Assembly: GCA_029550345.1 (NCBI GenBank)
Contig: JAKPHK010000001.1
Location: 61,141 to 125,140 of the forward strand
Source: Pseudomonadota bacterium
GTDB taxonomy: Bacteria > Pseudomonadota > Alphaproteobacteria > Sphingomonadales > Sphingomonadaceae
DNA length: 64,000 nt
Direction: 5' to 3'
In this document: one piece after another, positions 28,436 to 36,304 of the stretch
Numbering within the stretch: the stretch's first letter is position 1
Layout of the letters: the number at the start of each line of letters is the position of its first letter
The notes under the pieces: generated by a model
Seen by the model: the letters and a program-made list of their open reading frames with translations, nothing else
What the model was told of the DNA's origin: nothing
Database searches by the model: none
Made by a program: the position numbers and the translations under genes

Positions 28436-29130
28436 TGACCAAGCTGTTCAAGAGCCTGGCTGGCACCGCACTGGCGCTGGCGCTCGTTTCGCCCGTTTCC
28501 GCGCAGAACAAGCCTGCGCCGGCCCAGCCCGCGTCCGTCGGTACGACGGTTCAGGGTGTTGGCGTGGCCGACCTGCAGGCGGCTGTCGCCAGCTCGAATG
28601 CCTATCGCACCGCGCAGCAGCAGCGCGCGACCTACTTCAAGCCGACCGTCGATGCCGCCCAGGCCCGCGCCCAGCAGATCGATGCGCAGCTGAAGACTCT
28701 GATCGACAAGTTCAACGCCGATCGCGCCGCCAAAAAGCCCGAAGCTCAGCTTCAGCAGCAGGCGCAACAGATCCAGAAGCTGCGCGCCGAGGGTGAAGCT
28801 GAAATCAATCGTGCGCTGGCTCCGGTTCAGCTGTCCGACGAATTCGTGGTCGAGCAGATCTCGGAAAAGTTGCCGCAGGCGGTTCAGAACGTGATAGCAA
28901 AGCGCAACCTTTCGCTGCTGCTTTCGCCCGATGGTGTTATCTTCGCCGGGCCGCAGTACGATGTGACCGCGGCGATCGTGGCCGAACTCAACGTGCTGGT
29001 CCCGACCGTTCAGATCGTGCCGCCGCAGGGCTGGGTCCCGGCCCGTATGCGTCAGCAGCAGCAAGGCGCCGCGCCGGCCGCGGCCGCGCCGGCAGCGCGT
29101 CCCGCCGGACCGCAGCCCGAAGGCCGCTGA
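28435..29130 (+). CDS. OmpH/Skp family periplasmic chaperone
   Basis: 231 residues: signal peptide (1-23, ending VSAQ), then the Skp pattern GVADLQAAVASSNAYRTAQQQR and long Gln/Ala/Lys-rich helices (about 60-135) that form the tentacle-like coiled coils, then a C-terminal beta segment and an Ala/Pro/Gln-rich tail. Skp carries unfolded outer-membrane proteins to BamA, whose gene lies directly upstream and overlaps by one base. It is longer than E. coli Skp because of the C-terminal low-complexity tail. Confidence 0.92.
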   Translation: MTKLFKSLAGTALALALVSPVSAQNKPAPAQPASVGTTVQGVGVADLQAAVASSNAYRTAQQQRATYFKPTVDAAQARAQQIDAQLKTLIDKFNADRAAKKPEAQLQQQAQQIQKLRAEGEAEINRALAPVQLSDEFVVEQISEKLPQAVQNVIAKRNLSLLLSPDGVIFAGPQYDVTAAIVAELNVLVPTVQIVPPQGWVPARMRQQQQGAAPAAAAPAARPAGPQPEGR

Positions 29131-29151
29131 TCTGACTGGCAGGGGGCTGAA

Positions 29152-29601
29152 ATGAGCGAGGAAACCACCGCCTACGATATCCCCAAGATCCTGGCTGCCC
29201 TGCCGCATCGCTATCCGATGTTGCTGGTGGACCGGGTGATTGAGGTGGGCGAAGAAGCGATCACCGCGGTCAAGGCGGTGAGCTTCAACGAGGGGTTCTT
29301 CCAGGGGCATTTCCCCGGGCGTCCGATCATGCCCGGGGTGCTCCAGATCGAAGCCCTGGCCCAGGCGGCCGGGATTCTCGCCATCGAAAGCCTCGGCCTC
29401 GCCGGAACCGGCAAGCTGGTCTATTTCATGGCGATCGAGGAGGCCAAGTTCCGCGCGCCCGTGGAACCGGGCGTTCTCCTCACGCTTGAGGCTGGCTTTG
29501 TCCAGAAGCGCAGCCGCGTCTGCAAGTTCTGGGGCAAGGCCTCGATCGAGGGCAAGGTGACCTGCGAAGTGCAGTTCACCGCGATGATCGCTGATGCTTG
29601 A
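29152..29601 (+). CDS. fabZ: 3-hydroxyacyl-ACP dehydratase FabZ
   Basis: Hot-dog-fold dehydratase of fatty-acid elongation, 149 residues. The catalytic pair lies in [19 protein letters not shown] with His53 and Glu67; the start [20 protein letters not shown] is the usual FabZ beginning. In most Gram-negatives fabZ sits between lpxD and lpxA; here it follows ompH after 21 bases and is followed by rpmE, with no lipid-A gene on either side. That fits a sphingolipid-bearing, LPS-free outer membrane. Confidence 0.96.
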   Translation: MSEETTAYDIPKILAALPHRYPMLLVDRVIEVGEEAITAVKAVSFNEGFFQGHFPGRPIMPGVLQIEALAQAAGILAIESLGLAGTGKLVYFMAIEEAKFRAPVEPGVLLTLEAGFVQKRSRVCKFWGKASIEGKVTCEVQFTAMIADA

Positions 29602-29681
29602 TCTTTGGGTAATTCACCGCTAAGCGCGCCGCTTCCCATTTCAGGCCGGTCGGAACCGGTCGCTAACGAAAGAGAATTGCC

Positions 29682-29909
29682 ATGAAGGCCGAAGGACATC
29701 CCGATTACCATATGATCAAGGTGCAGATGACGGACGGCACCGTGTTCGAAACCCGCTCTACTTGGGGCAAGGAAGGCGACACGCTGATGCTGGAAATCGA
29801 TCCCACCTCGCACCCGGCCTGGACCGGCGGCACCCGTCAGATCGACCAGGGTGGCCGCGTCGCGCAGTTCAACAAGCGCTTTGGTGGCCTTACGCTCAAG
29901 AAGAACTGA
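29682..29909 (+). CDS. rpmE: 50S ribosomal protein L31
   Basis: 75-residue L31 of the cysteine-free type: no zinc-binding CxxC is present, so it does not need zinc. Residues [21 protein letters not shown] and [14 protein letters not shown] are family signatures. It has its own AAAGAGAATTGCC leader with a ribosome binding site and a strong terminator after it. Position after fabZ may be a separate transcription unit, given an 80-base gap. Confidence 0.95.
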   Translation: MKAEGHPDYHMIKVQMTDGTVFETRSTWGKEGDTLMLEIDPTSHPAWTGGTRQIDQGGRVAQFNKRFGGLTLKKN

Positions 29910-29931
29910 GCGGGAAGGTTTCCCCAAAAAC

Positions 29932-29965
29932 AAAAGGGCGGCCCGGCGGGTCGCCCTTTTTGTTT
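29932..29965 (+). terminator. Rho-independent terminator after rpmE
   Basis: AAAAGGGCG (29932-29940) pairs with CGCCCTTTT (29952-29960), with further GC pairing inside, and is followed by TGTTT. The A-run on the left side means it can work in both directions, also ending the PilZ-gene transcript arriving from the right. Confidence 0.85.
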
Positions 29966-29984
29966 GCGGTGATCGTGCGCGGCG

Positions 29985-30317
29985 TCAGTCTTCAGAGATG
30001 GCCCGCGCCTCGATCTCGCTGATTGGACGAAGGAATTCCACGCCGGTCCGATCTTCGCGAACCCAGCGGACGATGGCCTGGATGCTCCACTCGGCATTGA
30101 GGTGAAGCGTCAGGAACATCCCGTTGCGCAGCCACCCGGCATCGCATTCGAGCGAGCAGCCATAGATCGAAACGTCGCGGATCAGCGCCTTGGCGCGGTC
30201 GCCGTGGCTCGACCGGATCGTCGTGCGGGTTTGCGAGCGCAGCCGCGAGGCGCGGCGGGTCTGCGGGCGCGCGGCTTGCTGCTTGGCTACTTCCGGCTTC
30301 AACTTGGTTGCCACCAC
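29985..30317 (-). CDS. PilZ-domain protein
   Basis: 110-residue single-domain protein with the c-di-GMP-binding signature: RRASR at 21-25 (RxxxR) and DVSIYG at 48-53 (D/NxSxxG), followed by a beta-barrel pattern ending VRWVREDRTGVEFLRP. A free-standing PilZ domain usually works as a c-di-GMP-responsive adaptor. The window also encodes a GGDEF-EAL protein near 44-45 kb, though there is no physical link. The basic N-terminus (1-30) is unstructured-looking. Confidence 0.88.
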   Translation of the reverse strand: MVATKLKPEVAKQQAARPQTRRASRLRSQTRTTIRSSHGDRAKALIRDVSIYGCSLECDAGWLRNGMFLTLHLNAEWSIQAIVRWVREDRTGVEFLRPISEIEARAISED

Positions 30318-30403
30318 CTGAATCCCCTGTTGCGGCAGTTACCCGCGATCCTAGGTTTGGGTGGTTAAAGAACTGTTCAAGCCTTCGACCGTCACACCGA
30401 TCG

Positions 30404-31042
30404 TCACGCCGTTTGATGGGCTCGTTCGCGAAACCATTGGGTAATCACGTATTTCATGCCCTTTCGGACTTTCATCGCCTGGTGCAGCGTTGCCGGGTTG
30501 ACCGAACCATCGGGGCGGCGGTTGTTCCAGAACAGCAGTTTTCCGCACTCGGGCTGGACGATCTTGTCGATCGCCTTGAACCGCGTTGCGCCACCTGCGG
30601 GCACGTCGTTCAGGAAGGCCATGAAGGTCCAGGTGCGCTGGCCGGACCGGCTGCAGAAACGCGCGAAGTCGGCGCCATCGGGCTCAAAATAGTCGGTATG
30701 GGCCTTGAACTCCTGACCGACTTCATAGCGTTGACCTTGCAGCGGTTCGCCATGCTCTGCAGCAAGGCTGGACAGGGCGCATATCCGGTCAACCACGCGC
30801 GCCACGACCGGTTCGTCGGCCTGCAAGTCGCAGGTTGAACTGGTTCGAAAGGCCGTATCGCCATTGCTGTCGGCGATAGTGGACGGGCGGTGGTTGGCCT
30901 CGATCAGCGCGATCAGCGCCTGGCATTCTTCCGGCGAGAGGAAATTCCGCAGGATAAAAAGATCAACCTTCGGCGAGGGGACCCGCTGCACACCGGCGGT
31001 AAGTAAAAGCCGTTCCGGGGAAGTCTCGCCTGTTGTGCCCAT
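30404..31042 (-). CDS. 2OG-Fe(II) oxygenase, prolyl-4-hydroxylase-like
   Basis: 212-residue double-stranded beta-helix dioxygenase. The iron triad is HxD at His115/Asp117 (KAHTDYF) and His187 (TLHQAMKV), with Lys197 (KGMKYVI) placed to bind 2-oxoglutarate, and the segment NDVPAGGATRF is typical of prolyl-4-hydroxylase alpha-subunit homologues. Bacterial relatives hydroxylate proline in proteins such as EF-Tu, but the target here is unknown. It stands alone between the PilZ gene and tRNA-His. Confidence 0.87.
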   Translation of the reverse strand: MGTTGETSPERLLLTAGVQRVPSPKVDLFILRNFLSPEECQALIALIEANHRPSTIADSNGDTAFRTSSTCDLQADEPVVARVVDRICALSSLAAEHGEPLQGQRYEVGQEFKAHTDYFEPDGADFARFCSRSGQRTWTFMAFLNDVPAGGATRFKAIDKIVQPECGKLLFWNNRRPDGSVNPATLHQAMKVRKGMKYVITQWFRERAHQTA

Positions 31043-31133
31043 CGGCCCAGTCTAGCAGTTTTCCCTTCCATTCGCCCAGCCTTTGTGCAAAGGCGCGCGC
31101 CTGCCCGCATCGGCGCTTTGTCCGGCGGGTCGT

Positions 31134-31211
31134 GGCGATCGTAGCTCAGTTGGTTAGAGCGCCGGTTTGTGGTACCGGAGGTCGTGGGTTCGAACCCCAT
31201 CGATCGCCCCA
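31134..31211 (+). tRNA. tRNA-His (GTG)
   Basis: 78 bases including the extra G at -1 (31134) that pairs with C73 and marks histidine tRNAs. Acceptor GCGATCG (31135-31141) pairs with CGATCGC (31201-31207); the D-arm reads GCTCAGTTGGTTAGAGC, anticodon loop TTTGTGG with anticodon GTG, and the T-arm GTGGG/CCCAT with TTCGAAC. CCA is encoded. Confidence 0.96.
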
Positions 31212-31331
31212 TTTTCTTCAGGTTTACGGCTGTAAGGGCAGGGCGGACGTGACTTCGCGCTTGCCCGAAGCCTCCAGTGCTGCCAAAGCGGCGCGACTTT
31301 TCATTGCACGAGCAAGCCCCGTCAAATCCCC

Positions 31332-32063
31332 ATGCACGGCTTTGCCAATCCTGCCCGTTTCCTGCGCCTGGCGCGCAGCCTGACCATGCCCTTGCTGGTG
31401 GCAGGCGCCCTGCTGAGTCTGGCCGCGCTGGCCTGGGGGCTGGCAGGCGCTCCGGCCGAGCGTTTGCAGGGCGATTCGGTGCGGATCCTGTTCATCCACG
31501 TTCCCGCCGCCTGGCTGGGCATGGGGGCCTGGACTGCGATTGCAATCGCCAGTCTGGTCGAACTGGTCTGGCGTCATCCGCTGGCCGGGATCGGCGCCCG
31601 GGCTATCGCCTTGCCGGGGGCGTTCTTTGCACTTCTGTGCCTGATTACGGGTTCGCTGTGGGGGCGTCCGGCCTGGGGGACCTGGTGGGTCTGGGATGGC
31701 CGGCTGACCTCGATGCTGGTGCTGTTCTTTCTTTACTGCGCCTACCTTGCGCTGGCCGATGCAGCGAACCGCGATGGCGAGAGTGGATCGCGGCTCCCGG
31801 CGATTTTCGGGCTGGTCGGTGCGGTCAACATTCCGATCATCCACTATTCGGTGCTGTGGTGGAACAGCCTGCACCAGCCGCCCTCGATCTCGATGGGCAA
31901 GAGCGAGATGGCGCCGGAATTTCTCTATGGCCTGCTGGCCGCTACGATCGGGTTTTCGCTGATCTTCGGCGCGGTCGTGCTGATGAGGATGCGGGCGATC
32001 CTGGCCGATGCCCAGGCTGAGGCACGCCTGCGCCGCCGCGCGATGGAAGCATTCGATGAGTGA
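31332..32063 (+). CDS. ccmC: Heme exporter/handling protein CcmC
   Basis: Six-helix inner-membrane protein of system I cytochrome c maturation, 243 residues, that loads heme onto CcmE. The tryptophan-rich heme-handling loop is WGTWWVWDGRLTS (115-127), flanked by conserved histidines at 56 (FIHVP) and 171 (IIHYS). First gene of a ccmCDEFGHI operon. The ABC-transporter genes ccmA and ccmB that usually precede it are absent; the upstream neighbour is tRNA-His, so those must lie elsewhere. A canonical ribosome binding site is not obvious. Confidence 0.95.
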   Translation: MHGFANPARFLRLARSLTMPLLVAGALLSLAALAWGLAGAPAERLQGDSVRILFIHVPAAWLGMGAWTAIAIASLVELVWRHPLAGIGARAIALPGAFFALLCLITGSLWGRPAWGTWWVWDGRLTSMLVLFFLYCAYLALADAANRDGESGSRLPAIFGLVGAVNIPIIHYSVLWWNSLHQPPSISMGKSEMAPEFLYGLLAATIGFSLIFGAVVLMRMRAILADAQAEARLRRRAMEAFDE

Positions 32064-32071
32064 GCGCTGCG

Positions 32072-32224
32072 ATGTATGAAGGATTGAACCACTGGGGCTT
32101 TGTCTATGCCTCTTATGCCCTCGGCGTGGGCGGCACGGCGGTGCTGGTGCTGACCAGCCTGATGGCGATGCGCCGGGCCGAAGCGCGCCGCGATGCCGCG
32201 CGTGAGCGGGGGCGCGATCAATGA
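32072..32224 (+). CDS. ccmD: Heme exporter protein CcmD
   Basis: Tiny 50-residue membrane protein stabilising the CcmC-CcmE complex. Translation begins MYEGLNHWGFVYASYALG, then one hydrophobic helix (about 13-32) and a strongly basic tail (MRRAEARRDAARERGRD), which is the CcmD layout. It starts eight bases after ccmC and its stop overlaps the ccmE start (ATGA). It is easy to miss because of its size; position and shape make the call firm. Confidence 0.92.
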   Translation: MYEGLNHWGFVYASYALGVGGTAVLVLTSLMAMRRAEARRDAARERGRDQ

Positions 32225-32679
32225 GCGGTGCAATCAAGGCCAAGCATCAGCGGCTGGTTCTGGTGCTGATCGCGCTGGCGGCGCTGATCGGGGCGGGCCT
32301 GCTGGCCGCCTGGGCGCTGCGCAGCCAGGCTTCGTTCTTCTACCTTCCTGCCGAGATGGCGGCCAATCCGCCTGAACCCGATCGCGCCGTGCGGCTGGGC
32401 GGCATGGTTGAAGCCGGATCGATCAAGACTGCGGCGGACGGCGTGACGATCGCGTTCGTGGTTGGTGATGGCAAGGCGCGGATTCCGGTCCGTTTCAAGG
32501 GCATCGTGCCGGATCTGTTCAAGGAAGGATCGGGCGTGGTGGCTGAGGGCAAACGCGATGCCGATGGAACATTCGTGGCCGATAACCTGCTGGCCAAGCA
32601 CGATGAGAAATACGTGCCGCGCGAAATGAAAGACATGACCGCGGCGCAGGCCCGCCAGACAGTCGAAGAAACCAAGTGA
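32221..32679 (+). CDS. ccmE: Cytochrome c-type biogenesis protein CcmE (heme chaperone)
   Basis: Periplasmic heme chaperone with an N-terminal membrane anchor (about 12-31), 152 residues. The covalent heme-binding site appears as LLAKHDEKYVP, His127 with Tyr131, matching the HxxxY motif. The OB-fold body includes GGMVEAGSIK and GIVPDLFKEGSGVVAEG. The gene overlaps ccmD and ccmF by four bases each, so expression is coupled within the ccm operon. Confidence 0.96.
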   Translation: MSGAIKAKHQRLVLVLIALAALIGAGLLAAWALRSQASFFYLPAEMAANPPEPDRAVRLGGMVEAGSIKTAADGVTIAFVVGDGKARIPVRFKGIVPDLFKEGSGVVAEGKRDADGTFVADNLLAKHDEKYVPREMKDMTAAQARQTVEETK

Positions 32680-34619
32680 TCGCCAACTTCGGTCTTGCCG
32701 CCTTGTGGTTCGCAGCGGCGCTTGCCGCGCTGCAACTGTTTGCAGGCGGGCTGGGGGTGTACCGGCCCGGCAATCCGCTGGGGGCGCTGGTCCGGCCGGT
32801 GGCGATGGTTCAGGGCGGGCTGGTTGCGCTGTCCTTTGCGGCGCTGATCTGGCTGTTCTGCGTCACCGACCTGTCGGTACTGCTGGTTGCCAAGAATTCG
32901 CATTCGGCCAAGCCGCTGCTGTTCAAGTTCGCAGGGGCCTGGGGCAACCATGAAGGCTCGATGCTGTTGTGGGTGACGGTGATGGGGCTGGCCGGTGCCT
33001 TCGTGGCGCTGGCTGAGCGACGCCTGCCCGAACGCACCATGCTGGCGACACTTGCGTCCCAGGCCTTTGTCAGTCTGGGCTTTTATGCCTTTCTGCTGTT
33101 TGCCTCCAATCCCTTCACCCGGCTCAATCCGGCGGCGAGCGAGGGACAGGGCCTCAACCCGATGTTGCAGGACCCCGGCCTCGCGTTTCACCCGCCCACG
33201 CTCTACGTCGGCTATGTCGGGCTTTCGATCGCCTTCAGTTTCGCGGTTGGGGCCATGCTGACGCGAGAGGTTGGGCCGCTGTTTGCGAAGGCGATGCGCC
33301 CGTGGGTGCTGGGGGCCTGGATTTTCCTGACAGTCGGCATCACCGCTGGATCGTACTGGGCCTATTACGAGCTGGGCTGGGGCGGCTGGTGGTTCTGGGA
33401 TCCGGTTGAGAACGCCTCGCTGATGCCGTGGCTGGCGGCAACCGCGCTGCTCCACTCCGCTTCGGTCCTGGCGGCGCGTAACGCGCTGCGGACCTGGACC
33501 GTGATGCTGGGCGTGGTGGCCTTTTCGATGTCGATGATCGGCACCTTCCTGGTCCGCTCCGGGATTCTGACATCGGTCCATGCCTTTGCCGTCGATCCCA
33601 CCCGCGGTGCCTTTATCCTGGCCTTGCTTGCGATCTATATCGGCGGCGCGCTCAACCTGTTCGCGGTTCGCGCCTCGACCATCAGCGAAGGGGAACGCTT
33701 TGCCCTGACCAGCCGCGAAGGCGGGCTTGTGGTCAACAATCTGATGCTCAGCGGGGCATTGGGGATCGTGCTGGTCGGTACGCTCTACCCCTTGCTGGCG
33801 GAGGCGATGGGAACCAAGGTTTCGGTTGGGCCGCCCTATTTCAACCCGATGACCGCGCTGTTCGTTCTGCCGATGCTGCTGGTTCTGGCGGTCGGCCCGT
33901 TGCTGCGCTGGCGGCGTGACCGCGTTGCGCGGGTCAGGCCGATGCTGCTGGCCCCGGCGCTGGCGGGGCTGGCTGCCGGGCTGATGGCCACGATCGCCGG
34001 GCTTAAACTGCTGCCCGCAGCGGGCATCGCCCTGTCTGCGGTTCTGGTCATTGCCAGCCTTCTGCCGCTCCACGGACGCAACCTGCGGACCGTCAAACTG
34101 CCGGTCTGGGGCATGGTCGTTGCCCATTTCGGCGTGGCGATCGCCCTGTTCGGTATGGCATCGGACAGCGCCTTTACCCGCGAGCGGCTGGTGGCAGTCA
34201 ACCCGGGGCAGACGGTTGCGGTCGGAGGCTGGCAGGTAACGCTAAAGCAGGTTGAGCCGCTGGCCGGTCCCAACTGGACCGCGCTGCAGGCCGATCTGAC
34301 CGCAAGCTATCTTGGCGGCAGCGAAATCGCCCTGCATCCGCAGGCCCGCTCGTTCTGGGCGCCGCCCCAGCAAACCAGCGAGAGCGCGCTGGCGACCCGC
34401 TGGAACGGCCAGCTCTATGCCGTGCTGGGCGATCGGAGCGAAGATGGCCGCTGGCAGCTGCGGCTGTGGTGGAAGCCGTTTGTTACCCTGATCTGGCTGG
34501 GCGGTCTGCTGATCGCGCTGGGCGGTGTTCTGGCGCTGGTCGGCCGGGTGATGAGCGATCTCCGGCGCAGTTCGGCGGAGCGCAAGATCGCCTATCGCAG
34601 GATGAGGCAGGGCCGATGA
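32676..34619 (+). CDS. ccmF: Heme lyase subunit CcmF
   Basis: Large polytopic membrane protein, 647 residues with about 14 predicted helices, that attaches heme to apocytochrome c together with CcmH and CcmI. The tryptophan-rich motif WGGWWFWDPVENASLMPW is intact, as are GSMLLWV near 90 and the LHPQARSFW-like periplasmic region near the C-terminus. Start is GTG 32676, overlapping ccmE. It overlaps ccmG by four bases. Confidence 0.96.
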   Translation: MIANFGLAALWFAAALAALQLFAGGLGVYRPGNPLGALVRPVAMVQGGLVALSFAALIWLFCVTDLSVLLVAKNSHSAKPLLFKFAGAWGNHEGSMLLWVTVMGLAGAFVALAERRLPERTMLATLASQAFVSLGFYAFLLFASNPFTRLNPAASEGQGLNPMLQDPGLAFHPPTLYVGYVGLSIAFSFAVGAMLTREVGPLFAKAMRPWVLGAWIFLTVGITAGSYWAYYELGWGGWWFWDPVENASLMPWLAATALLHSASVLAARNALRTWTVMLGVVAFSMSMIGTFLVRSGILTSVHAFAVDPTRGAFILALLAIYIGGALNLFAVRASTISEGERFALTSREGGLVVNNLMLSGALGIVLVGTLYPLLAEAMGTKVSVGPPYFNPMTALFVLPMLLVLAVGPLLRWRRDRVARVRPMLLAPALAGLAAGLMATIAGLKLLPAAGIALSAVLVIASLLPLHGRNLRTVKLPVWGMVVAHFGVAIALFGMASDSAFTRERLVAVNPGQTVAVGGWQVTLKQVEPLAGPNWTALQADLTASYLGGSEIALHPQARSFWAPPQQTSESALATRWNGQLYAVLGDRSEDGRWQLRLWWKPFVTLIWLGGLLIALGGVLALVGRVMSDLRRSSAERKIAYRRMRQGR

Positions 34620-35170
34620 CCGAACCTGGATCAACCCGTTCCTCGCCCTGGATGATGTGGCTTCCGGCGCTGATCTTCGTCGGCTTTCTGGGGCTGGTCG
34701 CCTATGGTCTGCGCAATCCGGCCGAACGTGAGGTGCGCAGCGCCCTGATTGGCAAGCCGGTGCCCGAATTCGCGCTGCCGCCCGCTGCGGAAGGGCAGCC
34801 GGGCCTGTCGCGCGCCGATCTGGTCGATGGCAAAGTGCGCTTGCTCAACGTCTTTGCGAGCTGGTGCGTGCCTTGCGCCGTCGAAGCGCCGCAACTCGCC
34901 AGGCTCAAGGCCGAAGGGGTGGATGTTGTTGGCGTGGCGATCCGTGACCGGCCGGAAGAGCTTGCTGTGTTCCTAGCTCGCAATGGCAACCCCTATAGCC
35001 GGATCGGTGCGGACAACCTCAGCAAGGTTCAGTTCGCGCTCGGCTCTTCCGGGGTGCCGGAAAGTTTCGTGATCGATGGAAAGGGCGTGATCCGTTACCA
35101 GCATATCGGAGAGATCCGTGCCGAACAGGTGCCGATGATCCTGGCCAAGATTGCGGAGGCAGGACAATGA
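34616..35170 (+). CDS. ccmG: Thiol:disulphide interchange protein CcmG/DsbE
   Basis: Membrane-anchored periplasmic thioredoxin that reduces apocytochrome c or CcmH, 184 residues. One N-terminal helix (about 12-31), then the thioredoxin fold with active site WCVPC (Cys84 and Cys87) and the cis-proline segment GVPESFVID. The acidic active-site surround usual for CcmG is suggested by FASWCVPCAVEAPQ. ATG 34616 overlaps the ccmF stop; the frame extends upstream inside ccmF but without meaning. Confidence 0.95.
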   Translation: MTEPGSTRSSPWMMWLPALIFVGFLGLVAYGLRNPAEREVRSALIGKPVPEFALPPAAEGQPGLSRADLVDGKVRLLNVFASWCVPCAVEAPQLARLKAEGVDVVGVAIRDRPEELAVFLARNGNPYSRIGADNLSKVQFALGSSGVPESFVIDGKGVIRYQHIGEIRAEQVPMILAKIAEAGQ

Positions 35171-35580
35171 TCCGCGCGCTTCTGCTCGTTCTGGCTATGG
35201 CCTTTGCAGCCCCGGTTCTGGCCGAAGGATCGATGCCGCCCGCACCCTATGCCTATCGCCAGCTTGATGACCCGGCCAAGGAGGCCAAGGCCCACGAGTT
35301 GATGGAAACGTTGCGCTGCCTGCAATGCCAGAGCCAGTCGATTGCAGATTCCGACGTGCCGATCGCCGGCGATATGCGCCACCAGATCCGCACCCGCATC
35401 GCCGCTGGAGAAGATCCGGAAGCAATCCGGGGCTGGTTGATCGAGCGCTATGGCGATTACGTCAGCTATGCCCCGCGCGTTACCTCGGCGACCTGGCCGC
35501 TGTTCGCGGCGCCACTGATCCTGCTGGCATTGGCTGGCTCCCTGATGCGCCGCCGCCTGAAGCGAGGGGATGAAGCATGA
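35167..35580 (+). CDS. ccmH: Cytochrome c-type biogenesis protein CcmH
   Basis: Periplasmic thiol protein with signal peptide (1-19) and C-terminal membrane helix (about 107-125), 137 residues. The redox motif LRCLQCQSQSI places cysteines at 51 and 54, exactly the LRCxxCQ signature that accepts electrons from CcmG and presents the apocytochrome to CcmF. The short form, without the TPR part, which is encoded separately by the next gene. It overlaps both neighbours by four bases. Confidence 0.95.
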   Translation: MIRALLLVLAMAFAAPVLAEGSMPPAPYAYRQLDDPAKEAKAHELMETLRCLQCQSQSIADSDVPIAGDMRHQIRTRIAAGEDPEAIRGWLIERYGDYVSYAPRVTSATWPLFAAPLILLALAGSLMRRRLKRGDEA

Positions 35581-36227
35581 TCTGGGTTTGGGTCATCGCA
35601 CTGAGTCTTGCGGTTTTCGCCCTGCTGGCCTTTGTCCTGAAGGTTGAGCGGAAGGGCTGGGAAGCGATCGGCGCGGCATTGGCGCTGGGTCTTGCCGGAT
35701 TCGCCTTTCAGGCCACGCCGTCGCAGCCGGGTGCGCCCAAGGCCGCTGTGGCTGACCGGAACGGTGGAGGTGCCGCCCTGGTCGAGGAGCGGCAGGCCCT
35801 GGCGCGGCTTGCGTCACAAAAGTCTGCGCAGCCCGATCGCTGGCTGCTCACCCCCGATGCGATGACGCGCAATGGCGATTATGCCGATTCGGCCAGCCTG
35901 CTGCGCAAGGTCGTCGAAGACAATCCGGGCAATGCCGAGGCATGGGTCGCTTTGGGCAATAATCTGGCTCTTCACGCAGATGGAACGCCGACCCCGGCTG
36001 CGCTTTATGCCTACCGTCAGGCCGCAGTGGCCGATCCGGCCAGTCCGCTTCCCGGCTATTTCCTGGGCCTGGCGCTGATCCGCAGCGGGCAGCCCGCCGA
36101 AGGCCGGGCGCTTTGGGTCGATACCTATTCCCGTGCTCCGGCCGATGCCGCGTGGCGGCCGGGTCTGGGGGCAATGGTCCAGAAGCTCGATGAGATGATG
36201 AAGGAGCAGGCCGGGCCAAGGCCCTAG
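35577..36227 (+). CDS. ccmI: Cytochrome c-type biogenesis protein CcmI/CycH (TPR)
   Basis: 216 residues: two N-terminal hydrophobic helices (about 3-21 and 30-46), then a linker and TPR-like repeats ([32 protein letters not shown]). CcmI binds the C-terminus of apocytochrome c and hands it to CcmF/CcmH. The last gene of the ccm operon, overlapping ccmH by four bases. It is shorter than E. coli-type CcmH C-terminal halves, with room for about three repeats. Confidence 0.88.
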   Translation: MIWVWVIALSLAVFALLAFVLKVERKGWEAIGAALALGLAGFAFQATPSQPGAPKAAVADRNGGGAALVEERQALARLASQKSAQPDRWLLTPDAMTRNGDYADSASLLRKVVEDNPGNAEAWVALGNNLALHADGTPTPAALYAYRQAAVADPASPLPGYFLGLALIRSGQPAEGRALWVDTYSRAPADAAWRPGLGAMVQKLDEMMKEQAGPRP

Positions 36228-36304
36228 GCGCGGCATTTCTGGACCGGGTATCCGGCAGATGCTACGCGCACGCCTTGCACCGACTCGAGGGGGTTTGGGG
36301 TCGC

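Noticed and set aside
32340..34127. 595-codon open frame antisense to ccmE-ccmF
   Set aside because: Low-complexity Gln/Arg/His translation; the plus strand has the full CcmF tryptophan motif.
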